Below are positions 6,859 to 15,156 of a stretch of 22,760 bases of DNA, piece by piece. The DNA comes from a virus, in IMG/VR virus record IMGVR_UViG_3300042558_001357, positions 1 through 22,760 of that record; one strand, given 5' to 3'. The notes under the pieces are model-generated. The model was given only the letters and a program-made list of their open reading frames with translations, searched no databases and was not told the DNA's origin. Each line of letters begins with the position of its first letter. Within the stretch, counting starts at the first letter, position 1. The position numbers were made by a program, and so were the translations under genes.

Positions 6859-9027
6859 TTATTTATTCTTTAATTCGTCTAATTCAGCTTTCAATTCTTT
6901 GATTGCTTCTATAATAAGTGGAACAATCTTTTCGTATTTAACCGTTAAGTAGTTCTCACCTGATTTAGATATAATTTCACCACTTTCTAATACTAATCTA
7001 TCTATTGGTGCTAATACTACTACCTCTGGTAATACTTCTTGTACCTCTTGTGCCGATACTCCGACTTGTTGCTCATCTGTTGTATAACCCAATGATTTAG
7101 CCACATCACTATTTGTGTAGTGGAAACCATTTAATTGTTGTACTTTTGATAATGCGTTTTCAATATTACCAATTCTTACTTTCAATCTATCGTCAGATGA
7201 ATATGCCGTAATATCACCAGTTGCAGTAATTGCTCCTTGTACTGCTATACCTCCGGTGAATGTACCACCACCAAATGGGTTTCCAGTTGGACCAGTTGGT
7301 CCAGTTGGTCCAGTTCCACCATTTGGTCCAGTTGGTCCTTGTCTACCTTGTGGACCAGTTGGTCCAGTTCCACCAGTTGGTCCAGTTCCACCAGTTGGTC
7401 CTTGATTACCTTGCGGTCCAGTTCCACCAGTTGGTCCAGTTCCACCAGTTGGTCCTTGATTACCTTGCGGTCCAGTTCCACCAGTTGGTCCTTGATTACC
7501 TTGTGGTCCGTTTGCTCCATTAGAACCATTTGGTCCTTGATTTCCTTGTGCTCCGGCCGTACCTGATGTAGCTGCACTATATGATGTTCCGTTTATAGTT
7601 AAATCACCAACTACACCAATTGAACCAGTTACTCCAAGAGAGCCAGTTATTTGAGTTGCTGATACTATTGTTACTAATGTACCATTATCTGTAATGTTTG
7701 AGTTAGCAACGTGCTCTCTACCACCACCTTTTAATAATTTGTTAGTTGTAGGGTATGTTTCATTACCTAAATCGTTATATGTTTCTGGTCCTACCAAAAA
7801 TACAGATGATGTTACAGTAGTACCATCTCCTCTGTGTACAAATATAAATTCATCTAAAACTGAATCATAAAGGAATGAACCAGAACCACCCGTTGAACCA
7901 CTATCTACTGAAACTACACCTGAAAATCTAACTGCTGGTGTATCAGTATTTAATATTACTGTGTTTGTCCCAATACTTACTGCCGAAGCGGTAATGTTTT
8001 GTACCGATGATGAACCTTGTACAACTAAATTAGCACTAACAAAAAGTGAACCAGTAATTACTTGTGTTCCAGTAAATATATTATCACCACTTAATTTAGC
8101 GTAAGTTGTTACTGCACTACCACTATATGCAGATGCTGATGCAAATGCTCCAGCTGCTGCTTGCGTAGCAGTTGTGATATTATCAGTTTGAGTATTGTTT
8201 GTTGTTGCTAAACTTGCTGATAAACCAACTTGAGAAGCTAAACTAGCACTAAATGATGTTGCTGCTGAACCACTATATGCAGATGCTGATGCAAATGCTC
8301 CAGCTGCTGAAGCAGAGTTGGTAGTGATGTTACCAATATTTGTGTTTATCGTTGTATAGAAACTACCACTATAAGCAGATGCAGAAGCGAATGCTCCAGC
8401 TGCTGAAGCAGAGTTGGTAGTAATATTGGTATTGGCCGATTGTGTGTAAGAGTTGAATGAACCAGTAGTTGTATAGATTTCCGCTACACCAGCTGATGAT
8501 GAATTTGCTACTTGTTGAGTAACAGTTCCATTATTATCTACCACATTGATTGAACCGGTTGTGATTTGGATATTACCAATTTGGATACCACCACCTGCAA
8601 TACCAGTAATTGTAGTTACTACTTGGTTATTACCCGGATTAACCATTTTGATTGAACCAGTAGAAATGTAAAGGTCTCTCCACATTTTTGCTGCACTACC
8701 CAAATCAAATGTATTATCATTTGAAGGGATAAGAGATGAACTTAAACTAGCTACAACATTTACACTGTCGGATGTATTATCACCAATTGTAATGTTTCCA
8801 CCTAATGTTAAATTACCACCAATTTTTGCGTTTCCAGTAATATCTAATCCTGAACCTGAAATAGGTCCAAAATTTCCAGTACTTCCAGTTCCTCCTGCTG
8901 ATAATACGATGTCTCCATTTGGACCACCAATTACTAAAGTTCCTAGTGTGGAGTTTACGAATGGTTCTCCGAATTGGAGTGAACCTGATTGTTGTGCGGT
9001 TGTACCGCGTCTAAATTTAAGTGCCAT
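6859..9027 (-). CDS. Tail fibre with collagen-like repeat and S74 intramolecular chaperone
   Basis: A 722-aa trimeric-fibre candidate. Residues 1-40 ([12 protein letters not shown], then [15 protein letters not shown]) match the RRG/GE anchor module at the N-termini of many phage fibres and of Mtd-type tropism proteins. Residues about 90-310 are Ser/Ala/Gly/Thr-rich with repeats ([16 protein letters not shown]). Residues 325-395 carry a beta module shared with the 1062-aa fibre (TPAVRF, then GSFLYDS). Residues 489-584 are 32 uninterrupted Gly-X-Y triplets. The C-terminus from about 607 is a peptidase S74 chaperone domain: SDDRLK with the cleavage Ser/Lys pair, [16 protein letters not shown], and the final [15 protein letters not shown] coiled coil. 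In this family the domain assists trimer folding and cuts itself off before the Ser. It starts at the ATG 9025-9027, behind a late-type motif. Confidence 0.87.
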   Translation of the reverse strand: MALKFRRGTTAQQSGSLQFGEPFVNSTLGTLVIGGPNGDIVLSAGGTGSTGNFGPISGSGLDITGNAKIGGNLTLGGNITIGDNTSDSVNVVASLSSSLIPSNDNTFDLGSAAKMWRDLYISTGSIKMVNPGNNQVVTTITGIAGGGIQIGNIQITTGSINVVDNNGTVTQQVANSSSAGVAEIYTTTGSFNSYTQSANTNITTNSASAAGAFASASAYSGSFYTTINTNIGNITTNSASAAGAFASASAYSGSAATSFSASLASQVGLSASLATTNNTQTDNITTATQAAAGAFASASAYSGSAVTTYAKLSGDNIFTGTQVITGSLFVSANLVVQGSSSVQNITASAVSIGTNTVILNTDTPAVRFSGVVSVDSGSTGGSGSFLYDSVLDEFIFVHRGDGTTVTSSVFLVGPETYNDLGNETYPTTNKLLKGGGREHVANSNITDNGTLVTIVSATQITGSLGVTGSIGVVGDLTINGTSYSAATSGTAGAQGNQGPNGSNGANGPQGNQGPTGGTGPQGNQGPTGGTGPTGGTGPQGNQGPTGGTGPTGGTGPTGPQGRQGPTGPNGGTGPTGPTGPTGNPFGGGTFTGGIAVQGAITATGDITAYSSDDRLKVRIGNIENALSKVQQLNGFHYTNSDVAKSLGYTTDEQQVGVSAQEVQEVLPEVVVLAPIDRLVLESGEIISKSGENYLTVKYEKIVPLIIEAIKELKAELDELKNK
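7276..7563 (-). repeat. Collagen-like Gly-X-Y coding repeat (32 triplets)
   Basis: The 288 bases encode 32 consecutive Gly-X-Y triplets, mainly GPT, GGT, GPQ and GNQ. The DNA is itself repetitive: blocks built from GGTCCAGTTCCACC and GGTCCTTGATTACC (plus-strand reading) recur, with near-identical copies around 7370-7500. Proline is nearly always at X and Thr, Gln or Asn at Y; only the last triplet (GNP) has Pro at Y. Such DNA can change length by slippage or recombination. Confidence 0.92.
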
Positions 9028-9058
9028 TTAGTTTACCTTTTTTTTAGTTATGTACGCT

Positions 9059-9068
9059 TATAAATATA
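9059..9068 (-). promoter_or_regulatory. Candidate late promoter before the collagen-like fibre
   Basis: Exact minus-strand TATATTTATA, 32 bases before the ATG of the 722-aa fibre. The region upstream is an A-tract with no TTG at the host spacing. Confidence 0.5.
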
Positions 9069-9081
9069 AAGTTTTTTTTTA

Positions 9082-9849
9082 TTAAACATTAAAATCCAAA
9101 TCTCCGCTATTATTTATATATTTAGCAAGATGCATATAGTTGGCAGTGATACTACCAGTTGTTATATTCATTGTATCTGCACTCATAGATAAATAAGTTG
9201 TACTTGCAATTATTACTTGCATCGAGTCTGTTTGTGCAACTACTTGAGTATTTGATGATATATCTTCTATAAAACCAACTTGCCCAGCTACTGATGGTTC
9301 TAAATTAAAATCAAATGTATTATTACCACCTGCAGATGCACTAACTATTCTAGCATCTAGTGATGAACTGAAATCGGTTAGATTACCAACTCCGGTAAAT
9401 GTTGATGCAGATACTGAACCAGTTACATTTATAGAACCTGTAAATTGGTGTGTATCATCTTGTGTATCACCAAACTTTGTTGAACCTGATTGAAATATTA
9501 CAGATGATGAAACTACCGATATATTGAATTGTCTTGCATTAATTGCTCCTAATACCGTCAATTCATCCGTTACTAATTGAGAGCCACTAATGATGGTTGT
9601 TCCGTGATTGACGGTAAGAGTATCATTAACTTTTAGTGATGAGAATGAACCAGTCCCATTTAGAGTTAGGGAGCCAGTAATTGTTGAATTTGTTGTTAGT
9701 ATTTCTTGTATTGACTCAACGGAACCTGAACGTTTGAAGAATACTTTACCATCGTAAGTATTGATTGCTACCTCTCCCAAGTTCAAAGAACCTGTATCCG
9801 GTACTTTTCCAGCTAAACCGGAACGCTTTAGTATAATGTTTTGAGCCAT
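9082..9849 (-). CDS. Short tail-fibre/virion protein with KRS-GE anchor module
   Basis: A 255-aa protein that opens with an attachment module (NIILKRSGLAGKVP, then SLNLGEVAINTYDGKVFFK) seen in many T4-like and marine phage fibre proteins and shared here with three neighbours. The rest is Ser/Gly/Thr-rich beta sequence. It includes SVIFQSGSTKFGDTQDDTHQ, a block common in phage fibres, followed by FTGSINVTGSVSAS. No chaperone domain or collagen-like stretch is present at the C-terminus (NSGDLDFNV). It is probably a structural fibre segment, or a fibre whose C-terminus meets another protein. It starts at the ATG 9847-9849, 56 bases after a late-type motif that itself follows a terminator, so it begins a new transcription unit. 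Confidence 0.7.
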   Translation of the reverse strand: MAQNIILKRSGLAGKVPDTGSLNLGEVAINTYDGKVFFKRSGSVESIQEILTTNSTITGSLTLNGTGSFSSLKVNDTLTVNHGTTIISGSQLVTDELTVLGAINARQFNISVVSSSVIFQSGSTKFGDTQDDTHQFTGSINVTGSVSASTFTGVGNLTDFSSSLDARIVSASAGGNNTFDFNLEPSVAGQVGFIEDISSNTQVVAQTDSMQVIIASTTYLSMSADTMNITTGSITANYMHLAKYINNSGDLDFNV

Positions 9850-9904
9850 ATGTATGGAACGTATTGGTGTTATTTAACAAGAAATATGTAGTATATACTA
9901 CCTA

Positions 9905-9914
9905 TATAAATATA
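9905..9914 (-). promoter_or_regulatory. Candidate late promoter before the 255-aa fibre protein
   Basis: Exact minus-strand TATATTTATA within a longer TA-rich run, 15 bases after the preceding terminator stem. A TTG at 9936-9938 lies 21 nt upstream but falls in the terminator stem, so its role is doubtful. Confidence 0.5.
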
Positions 9915-9928
9915 TAATAAAAAAATAA

Positions 9929-9950
9929 AACCCTCCAAAATTTGGAAGGT
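9929..9950 (-). terminator. Rho-independent terminator after the 210-aa fibre gene
   Basis: Read on the minus strand, ACCTTCCAAA pairs with TTTGGAGGGT (one G-U), followed by TTATTTTTTT. It starts about 33 bases after the stop of the gene ending at 9984. Confidence 0.75.
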
Positions 9951-9983
9951 CCTATCTCACTTTACCTTTTAATAAATTATTTT

Positions 9984-10616
9984 TTAGAATGTTCCAGCAT
10001 CTATACCCTCTTCTAATGCTTGCAATCTACTTGCTACTGAACCAGAGTATGCCAATACATCACCAATACCATATAATGAGCCACTAAAACCATAAGTATC
10101 TGTTAGTTCTGCGAACTTTGTACCATTTTTTCTAAACTCAATTGATGCAGTAGTTGGTGTAATATTATATATTGTACTACCACTATTTTCTAAATAACCA
10201 ACATAACCCGCCGTTGGGTCTGTGTTGAAGTCATAATTGTTAGCTGCTGATATAACAACATTTGTTAATTTACTACCATCTCCAACGAATGCTGAAGCGG
10301 TAACAGAACCACCAAAATCTATATCACCTAGACCAACTATATCACCATTTACATAGATACTACCTGTTACATCCAAATCTTGTCTTACAACAAGCTCACT
10401 AAATGAACCAGTACCTATTATGTTTATATTACCAACAGTATCACTATTAGTAACAACTAACTGCTCTATGCTTTCAGCCGAGCCTGATTTATGAATATAC
10501 GCTTTACCATCGTAGGTGTTTAATCCAATCTCACCAACAAAAAGTGTTGATGTAGTTGGTAAACTGCCTGATACGGCGGAGCGTCTTTGTAATATTTTTT
10601 GATTTGGTACAGCCAT
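9984..10616 (-). CDS. Short tail-fibre/virion protein, paralogue of the 255-aa neighbour
   Basis: A 210-aa protein with the same kind of opening as its neighbour: QKILQRRSAVSGSLP, then TLFVGEIGLNTYDGKAYIHK and SAESIEQLV. The central part is Ser/Gly/Thr-rich beta sequence (VTGSIYVNGDIVGLGDI). The C-terminus (ASRLQALEEGIDAGTF) holds a short heptad-like segment, RLQALEEG, that could form a trimeric coiled coil. It is flanked by terminators on both sides, so it appears to be transcribed alone. No exact late motif was found upstream; TATTTTTAGTA about 25 bases before the ATG is a weak candidate. The structural role is inferred from the shared N-terminal module and position in the fibre block. Confidence 0.67.
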   Translation of the reverse strand: MAVPNQKILQRRSAVSGSLPTTSTLFVGEIGLNTYDGKAYIHKSGSAESIEQLVVTNSDTVGNINIIGTGSFSELVVRQDLDVTGSIYVNGDIVGLGDIDFGGSVTASAFVGDGSKLTNVVISAANNYDFNTDPTAGYVGYLENSGSTIYNITPTTASIEFRKNGTKFAELTDTYGFSGSLYGIGDVLAYSGSVASRLQALEEGIDAGTF

Positions 10617-10653
10617 TTTATTTTTTATTTTATCAGTTCATTTATTTACTAAA

Positions 10654-10681
10654 AATAACCCCCCATTTCTGGGAGGTTATT
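10654..10681 (-). terminator. Rho-independent terminator after the 1062-aa fibre gene
   Basis: On the minus strand AATAACCTCCCA and TGGGGGGTTATT form a 12-bp stem (one U-G) around a GAAA tetraloop, followed by a short T-run. It begins five bases after the stop of the large fibre gene. Confidence 0.85.
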
Positions 10682-10686
10682 TGTTA

Positions 10687-13600
10687 TTAGAATGAACCAC
10701 CATCTATGGTATTACTCATTACGAAATCAGTACCATTCCATTGTGCTATATCACCAGCCGTTGTAGGTGCTGCTATAAACTCAATGTTATCAGTTAAACC
10801 TCTAAATGCTAATCGTTTAGTTGAAGCACCTCCCGGTACATTTAGTGAAGCTGTTACACTACTGAATGATACATTGTTTGCCGTACCAACTCCTTGTATT
10901 GAACCACTACCTTCTAATGTATCTAGTCTACTATCTACTGAAGAAGATAAAGCGGTTACACTTGCTGCACTTGCGGAGAATGATGTTGCTACCGAAGAAC
11001 TAAATGTACCAGTTACACTTGCTACCGAAGAACTTAATTGTGCTATTTGGTATGCACTAGAACTAAATGAAGTTGAAATTGCGGTGTCAAAAGTTGCGTA
11101 ACCAAATGTTCCACTTAATGCAGTTTGGATTGAAGATGTAAATACATTATCACCAGTTGCTAAAAGAACTTTATATTCACTATCTTTTACACCAGCTTTC
11201 CAGTAATCATTAGTTGAATCCCAAATTAAAGAACCAGTTGCCAAATTAGGTGATGTTACATCTTTAACATATAAACCACCATTAGATGCACCCGAACCAT
11301 TTAATTCGATAATATTATCACCTAATTCAATTGTAGTTGAATTAACCGAAGTTGTTGTACCTCTTACTAATAAATCACCTTGAATTGTTACAGATGAACC
11401 AGTTAGTTCAATTGCGGTTTTTAAAGATGATGAATATGTTTCTAATGCACCAATTCTATCAGTTTGTGCGTTATCCGTAGTTGCAATTGAAGCACTTAAT
11501 GCGGTTTGTGAAGCTAAACTTGCAGAGAATGAAGTAGCTGCCGATGCACTATTAGCCGTTGCAGTTGCTGCACTTGCACTAAATTGAGTGTAAGCAGAGC
11601 CAGATAAGGTATTGAAATCCGATGCTGCTGATGCACTATTAGCAGTTGCAGTAAATGCACTTGCAGAGAATTGAGTATAAATTGAACCACTAAACTCACC
11701 AGTTGTACTTGCTACCGATGCAGATACTGCAGTAATACTAGCGTTACTTGCAGAGATTGAAGTAGCCGCACTCGCAGAGTTTGCAGTTGCAGTAAATACA
11801 CTTGCAGAGAATTGTGTATAAGCCGAACCAGATAATGTATTAAAATCCGTAGCCGCACTTGCAGAGTTTATAGTTGCAGTAAATGCACTTGCAGAGAACG
11901 ATGTTGCTGCCGATGAACTATTTGCAGTTGCAGTAGCTGCACTTGCAGAGAATTGTGTATAAGTAGAACCACTTAATGTGTTAAAGTCAGATGCCGCACT
12001 TGCAGAGTTTGCAGTTATTGTAGCTAAACTTGCAGAGAACGATGTTGCTGAACTTGCTGAATTAGCCGTTACACTTGCCGCACTTGCAGAGAATTGTGTA
12101 TAAGCCGAACCAGATAATGTATTAAAATCAGATGCTACACTTGCAGATAGAGCCGTTTGAGAAGCTAAACTTGCAGAGAATGAAGTTGCTGCCGATGCAG
12201 AGTTTGCAGTATATCCAGCAACACTTGCACTAATTCTTGTATCAAACGATGCAGAATCTATGTAGTATGATTGTGTAAATGCTAAATAAGAACCAGAAAT
12301 AGTTTCCAAATTAGAAACTCTTGTTCCTAATGAACCACCACCACCGATTGAACTTTCAATTGTATCTAATCTAGTATCAACCGATGTAGAGTATGCAGTT
12401 ACATTACCTAAACCAGTTATTGTAGATGAACTAATGTTACCACTTACATCCAAATCACCAGTTAAAGTAATTTTACCTGCTGATTGGCTCATTATTGAAT
12501 CACCAATATGGTCATCACCCGTTGCAACCATTATTCTACCAGGAGTCAAATGAACTTCATCACCCAAAGAACCAGAGTTTTTTGGACCAGAAATTAACAT
12601 TGCACTCATATTGGCTTCATCACCTACATTTGGATGTTGGTAAATCCAATGATTATTTAATGAATCCCAAAATAATGAACCAGATACACCTGCATTAGAA
12701 CCAGAATCTTGTACACTTATACCACCAAATCTAACGGCAGGAGTTGCGTTGTTTAATACAATTGTATTATCACCAATATCTAAAACCGATGCAGTTACAT
12801 TAAATAGTGATGAAGAACCATAAACAATTAAATCGTTTGTGATGTACATCGAACCAGTAATGACCTGATTTCCTTGGAATATGTTTGAACCAGTAGTTGC
12901 TAATCTTGTATCGTTAAATTCAAGTGCATCTAATCTAGTATCTACCGAAGTTGATAATGCTAATACCGATGCTGCCGATGCGGAGAATGAAGTTGCTACT
13001 GAAGAACTAAAGTTACCCGTTACACTAGCTACCGAAGAAGATAATGCAGTTACTTCTGCTGCACTTGCACTAAATCTAGTATCTACTGATTGTGAGAACA
13101 AAGTTACATTACCAATACCACTTATTGTTGATGCACTAATGTTACCACTAGCACTTAAACTACCAGTAAAATCAATTCCATTTACAGCAGTAATTGTTAC
13201 CGTTCCTGCACTATCATTTATTGCTACATAGTTAGTATCATCACCTAAAAAGGTTAATCCACCCGTAGCTTTAATATGAACATCCGTAGCTGCAGTATTA
13301 TAAATTTCAAGTTGTCTTGCATCACCAACATTAGGTTGTAAGAAAATTGAACCAGTACCTTGTATTGGACCGGTAACAAGTAATGAACCTGTTATAGTTT
13401 GGTCACCATTAAATCTATTTGAACCAGTTGTTGCGTATGAACCAGTTAAGGCTTCTAAATTACCAACACGAGTTGCAATTGAACCGCCACCGCCTAAAGA
13501 AGCTTCAACCGAACCTAATCTACTATCAACTGATTGTGAGAATGGTTGGATGTTACCTACTAAATTGATTGCTTCGTTTCCATCACTACCTAATAAGAAT

Positions 13601-13875
13601 AAGGTAGAACTACCACTTGCGTAGTAAGGAACTCCTTTAAGCATTCCATTGTAAGTAGATGCAGAAAAGATATTAGGGTTAGATGAACCCATCAAGAATC
13701 TGTTGGTAGCTTGTACCGAACCTGATTCAGGAACAATGAACGACAATGCCGTTCCGTTGGTTGTGGTTAGGTTAGCGGAGCCAGTAGCTAATACTATCTC
13801 ACCTTTTTGTAGTGAGCCAGTTACCTCACTTAATTTTTCTAGACTACCACGTCTGTGTTTGATTATTTGTGCCAT
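10687..13875 (-). CDS. Large Ala/Ser-repeat tail fibre
   Basis: A 1062-aa fibre and the largest gene here. Residues 1-35 (AQIIKHRRGSLEKL, then SLQKGEIVLATGS) are the anchor module shared with three other fibres. A beta module with GDNTIVLN, TPAVRFGG and GSLFWDS lies near 348-412. A second copy (GDNIIELN, GGLYVKD, GSLIWDSTNDYWKAG) lies near 827-895. Between them, about residues 580-800, are five units built on FNTLSGSAYTQFSAS and [14 protein letters not shown], mostly 47 aa long. Coiled-coil-like stretches such as VDTRLDTIESS recur between modules. It ends DFVMSNTIDGGSF with no chaperone domain, so it may need a separate assembly partner or carry a distal tip. The ATG at 13873-13875 follows a late-type motif; a strong terminator follows the stop. 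The role as a long tail fibre is inferred. Confidence 0.82.
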   Translation of the reverse strand: MAQIIKHRRGSLEKLSEVTGSLQKGEIVLATGSANLTTTNGTALSFIVPESGSVQATNRFLMGSSNPNIFSASTYNGMLKGVPYYASGSSTLFLLGSDGNEAINLVGNIQPFSQSVDSRLGSVEASLGGGGSIATRVGNLEALTGSYATTGSNRFNGDQTITGSLLVTGPIQGTGSIFLQPNVGDARQLEIYNTAATDVHIKATGGLTFLGDDTNYVAINDSAGTVTITAVNGIDFTGSLSASGNISASTISGIGNVTLFSQSVDTRFSASAAEVTALSSSVASVTGNFSSSVATSFSASAASVLALSTSVDTRLDALEFNDTRLATTGSNIFQGNQVITGSMYITNDLIVYGSSSLFNVTASVLDIGDNTIVLNNATPAVRFGGISVQDSGSNAGVSGSLFWDSLNNHWIYQHPNVGDEANMSAMLISGPKNSGSLGDEVHLTPGRIMVATGDDHIGDSIMSQSAGKITLTGDLDVSGNISSSTITGLGNVTAYSTSVDTRLDTIESSIGGGGSLGTRVSNLETISGSYLAFTQSYYIDSASFDTRISASVAGYTANSASAATSFSASLASQTALSASVASDFNTLSGSAYTQFSASAASVTANSASSATSFSASLATITANSASAASDFNTLSGSTYTQFSASAATATANSSSAATSFSASAFTATINSASAATDFNTLSGSAYTQFSASVFTATANSASAATSISASNASITAVSASVASTTGEFSGSIYTQFSASAFTATANSASAASDFNTLSGSAYTQFSASAATATANSASAATSFSASLASQTALSASIATTDNAQTDRIGALETYSSSLKTAIELTGSSVTIQGDLLVRGTTTSVNSTTIELGDNIIELNGSGASNGGLYVKDVTSPNLATGSLIWDSTNDYWKAGVKDSEYKVLLATGDNVFTSSIQTALSGTFGYATFDTAISTSFSSSAYQIAQLSSSVASVTGTFSSSVATSFSASAASVTALSSSVDSRLDTLEGSGSIQGVGTANNVSFSSVTASLNVPGGASTKRLAFRGLTDNIEFIAAPTTAGDIAQWNGTDFVMSNTIDGGSF
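11500..12129 (-). repeat. Tandem 141-bp coding repeats in the large fibre gene
   Basis: Units encoding DFNTLSGS-YTQFSAS start near 12129, 11988 and 11847 (141-base spacing, 47 codons). A variant unit (GEFSGSIYTQFSAS) starts near 11697, and a further copy near 11619. DNA identity between units is high, with runs such as CACTTGCAGAGAATTGTGTA repeated. The variant spacing suggests past unequal recombination. Confidence 0.85.
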
Positions 13876-13911
13876 TTGTTTGAGTTATTCCCCTTTTGTT
13901 TTTTATCTTTA

Positions 13912-13921
13912 TATAAATATA
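13912..13921 (-). promoter_or_regulatory. Candidate late promoter before the large fibre gene
   Basis: Exact minus-strand TATATTTATA, 37 bases before the ATG of the 1062-aa fibre. No TTG lies at the 20-nt host spacing. Confidence 0.5.
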
Positions 13922-13962
13922 CCAAAACCTTTTAATCAACTGTTTTTTTTTGTATTATATTT

Positions 13963-14322
13963 TTACCACTCACCCTGGTCTATCACATTACTTTGTGGTT
14001 GGTTATTTACAAATGGGTCAGCAGGTGCAATAGAACCCGTCTGTCCACTTATCCATAGTTGTGCAGGCACTGAAGTATCTAATTCTAAATTTAAAGAACC
14101 AGTTAAATTTGTAGCATCTACTACCGCAACTGCTCCACTTATAATTAGTGAATAACTATCCGCATCTGTTGGTACGATTGTTAAACCTTCCATCGTAACA
14201 TTTTTTAATGTCATCCCATCTACGGTTTCGTAAATAGCATTTGCTAAATCAGTTCCAACCAATGAAGCTGATAATAGTGCATCTGCGTTTTCTAATTGTT
14301 TTAATGCTATAAATGTTGCCAT
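13963..14322 (-). CDS. Small virion-region protein, unknown function
   Basis: A 119-aa protein beginning MATFIALKQLENADALLSAS and ending SNVIDQGEW. The first half is helical, with Ala/Leu spacing; the second half is beta-like and Ser/Gly-rich (LIISGAVAVVDATNLTGSL). I do not recognise it. It is the last gene of the neck/tail-completion unit: the upstream stop is three bases before its ATG at 14320-14322. It is followed by the late motif of the large fibre. Its composition resembles the fibre proteins more than the neck proteins, so a fibre-attachment or baseplate role is possible but not shown. Confidence 0.62.
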   Translation of the reverse strand: MATFIALKQLENADALLSASLVGTDLANAIYETVDGMTLKNVTMEGLTIVPTDADSYSLIISGAVAVVDATNLTGSLNLELDTSVPAQLWISGQTGSIAPADPFVNNQPQSNVIDQGEW

Positions 14323-14325
14323 ATC

Positions 14326-14826
14326 CTATATTATATTCTTAAATGCTCCACAAATTAAAAAACTATCCTCATTCAAATTATCAGGAATTGTTGTTTTTTG
14401 CATTGTAAAAACTATGTTTCCTATATTATTAAATGAAACTATATAATCGGGTACATCCAATCTAATTCCGTTTATATAAATATCAAAATCTTTACTAGTT
14501 AAACTATCGTATCCCTGCATTGGTGCATATGATGTTATAGTTGCTACATAATATGTTGGATATTCTATTAAAAGATTTGGATTTAGTTTAACATCACTTG
14601 CTATATAATCAAACATATCCAATTTGTAATCCAACACCTTATCTAAATAATTTGGTTGAATTGTTTTAATTGGTGCTGATTTTGTTTTTGATGGAGTTGG
14701 TAATGTTTTTTCAGCCAATATAGAACCGGTCATATCATTCAAAACTAAATTGGACAGAGTTTCCATCTTATCTAAAAATAGATTTTTTCTATTAGATATT
14801 GCCGATATATTTGGTCTATTTTTCAT
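14326..14826 (-). CDS. Small tail-completion-region protein with gp15-extension-like domain
   Basis: A 166-aa protein. The N-terminal 65 residues are Ser/Thr/Lys-rich and probably helical (ISNRKNLFLDKMETLSNLVL). The C-terminal part, from about 105, has the pattern FDIYINGIRLDVPDYIVSFN, then LNEDSFLICGAFKNI. This pattern also ends the 109-aa protein upstream and the gp15 homologue, so it is a small beta domain used three times in a row. The ATG at 14824-14826 shares one base with the upstream stop (TAATG), implying coupled translation. I know no family for it; a part in capping the tail or joining the sheath to the neck is inferred from position only. Confidence 0.65.
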   Translation of the reverse strand: MKNRPNISAISNRKNLFLDKMETLSNLVLNDMTGSILAEKTLPTPSKTKSAPIKTIQPNYLDKVLDYKLDMFDYIASDVKLNPNLLIEYPTYYVATITSYAPMQGYDSLTSKDFDIYINGIRLDVPDYIVSFNNIGNIVFTMQKTTIPDNLNEDSFLICGAFKNII

Positions 14827-15155
14827 TAGTGTGGTATATGTTTGAACATTCCAGTTACTCTTATATCATCCGTTGCATCTAATGTATATGGAAAGTTTGC
14901 TTTAATAAACTTCACTAATACTGAATTACCTTCATTATTTTCCAAAATGTAATCCATTGGTAGAATTGTTTGTCCGTTTACATCTATTCTTTCTTTTTCT
15001 TGCACCGAAGTTAAAGTTCCCATTAAACTATTGGGAGCTAAAATAAATCCTTCAATTATGAATATAAAATAAGTTGGATTACTTAAATCATATACATCTA
15101 CTTTATGTGTGCTAGTAGTAACAAATGGTTTTACTAGCTTTTGGAAATTGCTCAT
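14826..15155 (-). CDS. Small tail-completion-region protein, single gp15-extension-like domain
   Basis: A 109-aa protein, MSNFQKLVKPFVTTSTHKVD onward. Its second half follows the pattern RIDVNGQTILPMDYILENNE, a hydrophobic strand with a Phe (VLVKFIKANF), then ATDDIRVTGMFKHI. This is the same order of features as the C-terminal end of the gp15 homologue and of the 166-aa protein. It lies one base after the gp15 homologue stop and overlaps the next start by one base, so the three are translated together. Function unknown. No catalytic motif, membrane segment or signal peptide is visible. Confidence 0.66.
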   Translation of the reverse strand: MSNFQKLVKPFVTTSTHKVDVYDLSNPTYFIFIIEGFILAPNSLMGTLTSVQEKERIDVNGQTILPMDYILENNEGNSVLVKFIKANFPYTLDATDDIRVTGMFKHIPH

Positions 15156-15156
15156 A

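Noticed and set aside
7237-7577. Plus- and minus-strand frames across the collagen repeat; CRISPR-like periodicity
   Set aside because: The spacing follows Gly-X-Y codon periodicity with no spacers, and the alternative frames are simple repeats of one dipeptide style.
10706-13231. Several plus-strand frames inside the large fibre gene
   Set aside because: They are antisense shadows of Ala/Ser/Thr codon repeats in a gene with a clear start, promoter motif and terminator.
14470-14490. TATAAATATC-like sequences inside genes (also near 20710) as further late promoters
   Set aside because: They differ in the last base and encode conserved strand residues (IYI) in the middle of genes.
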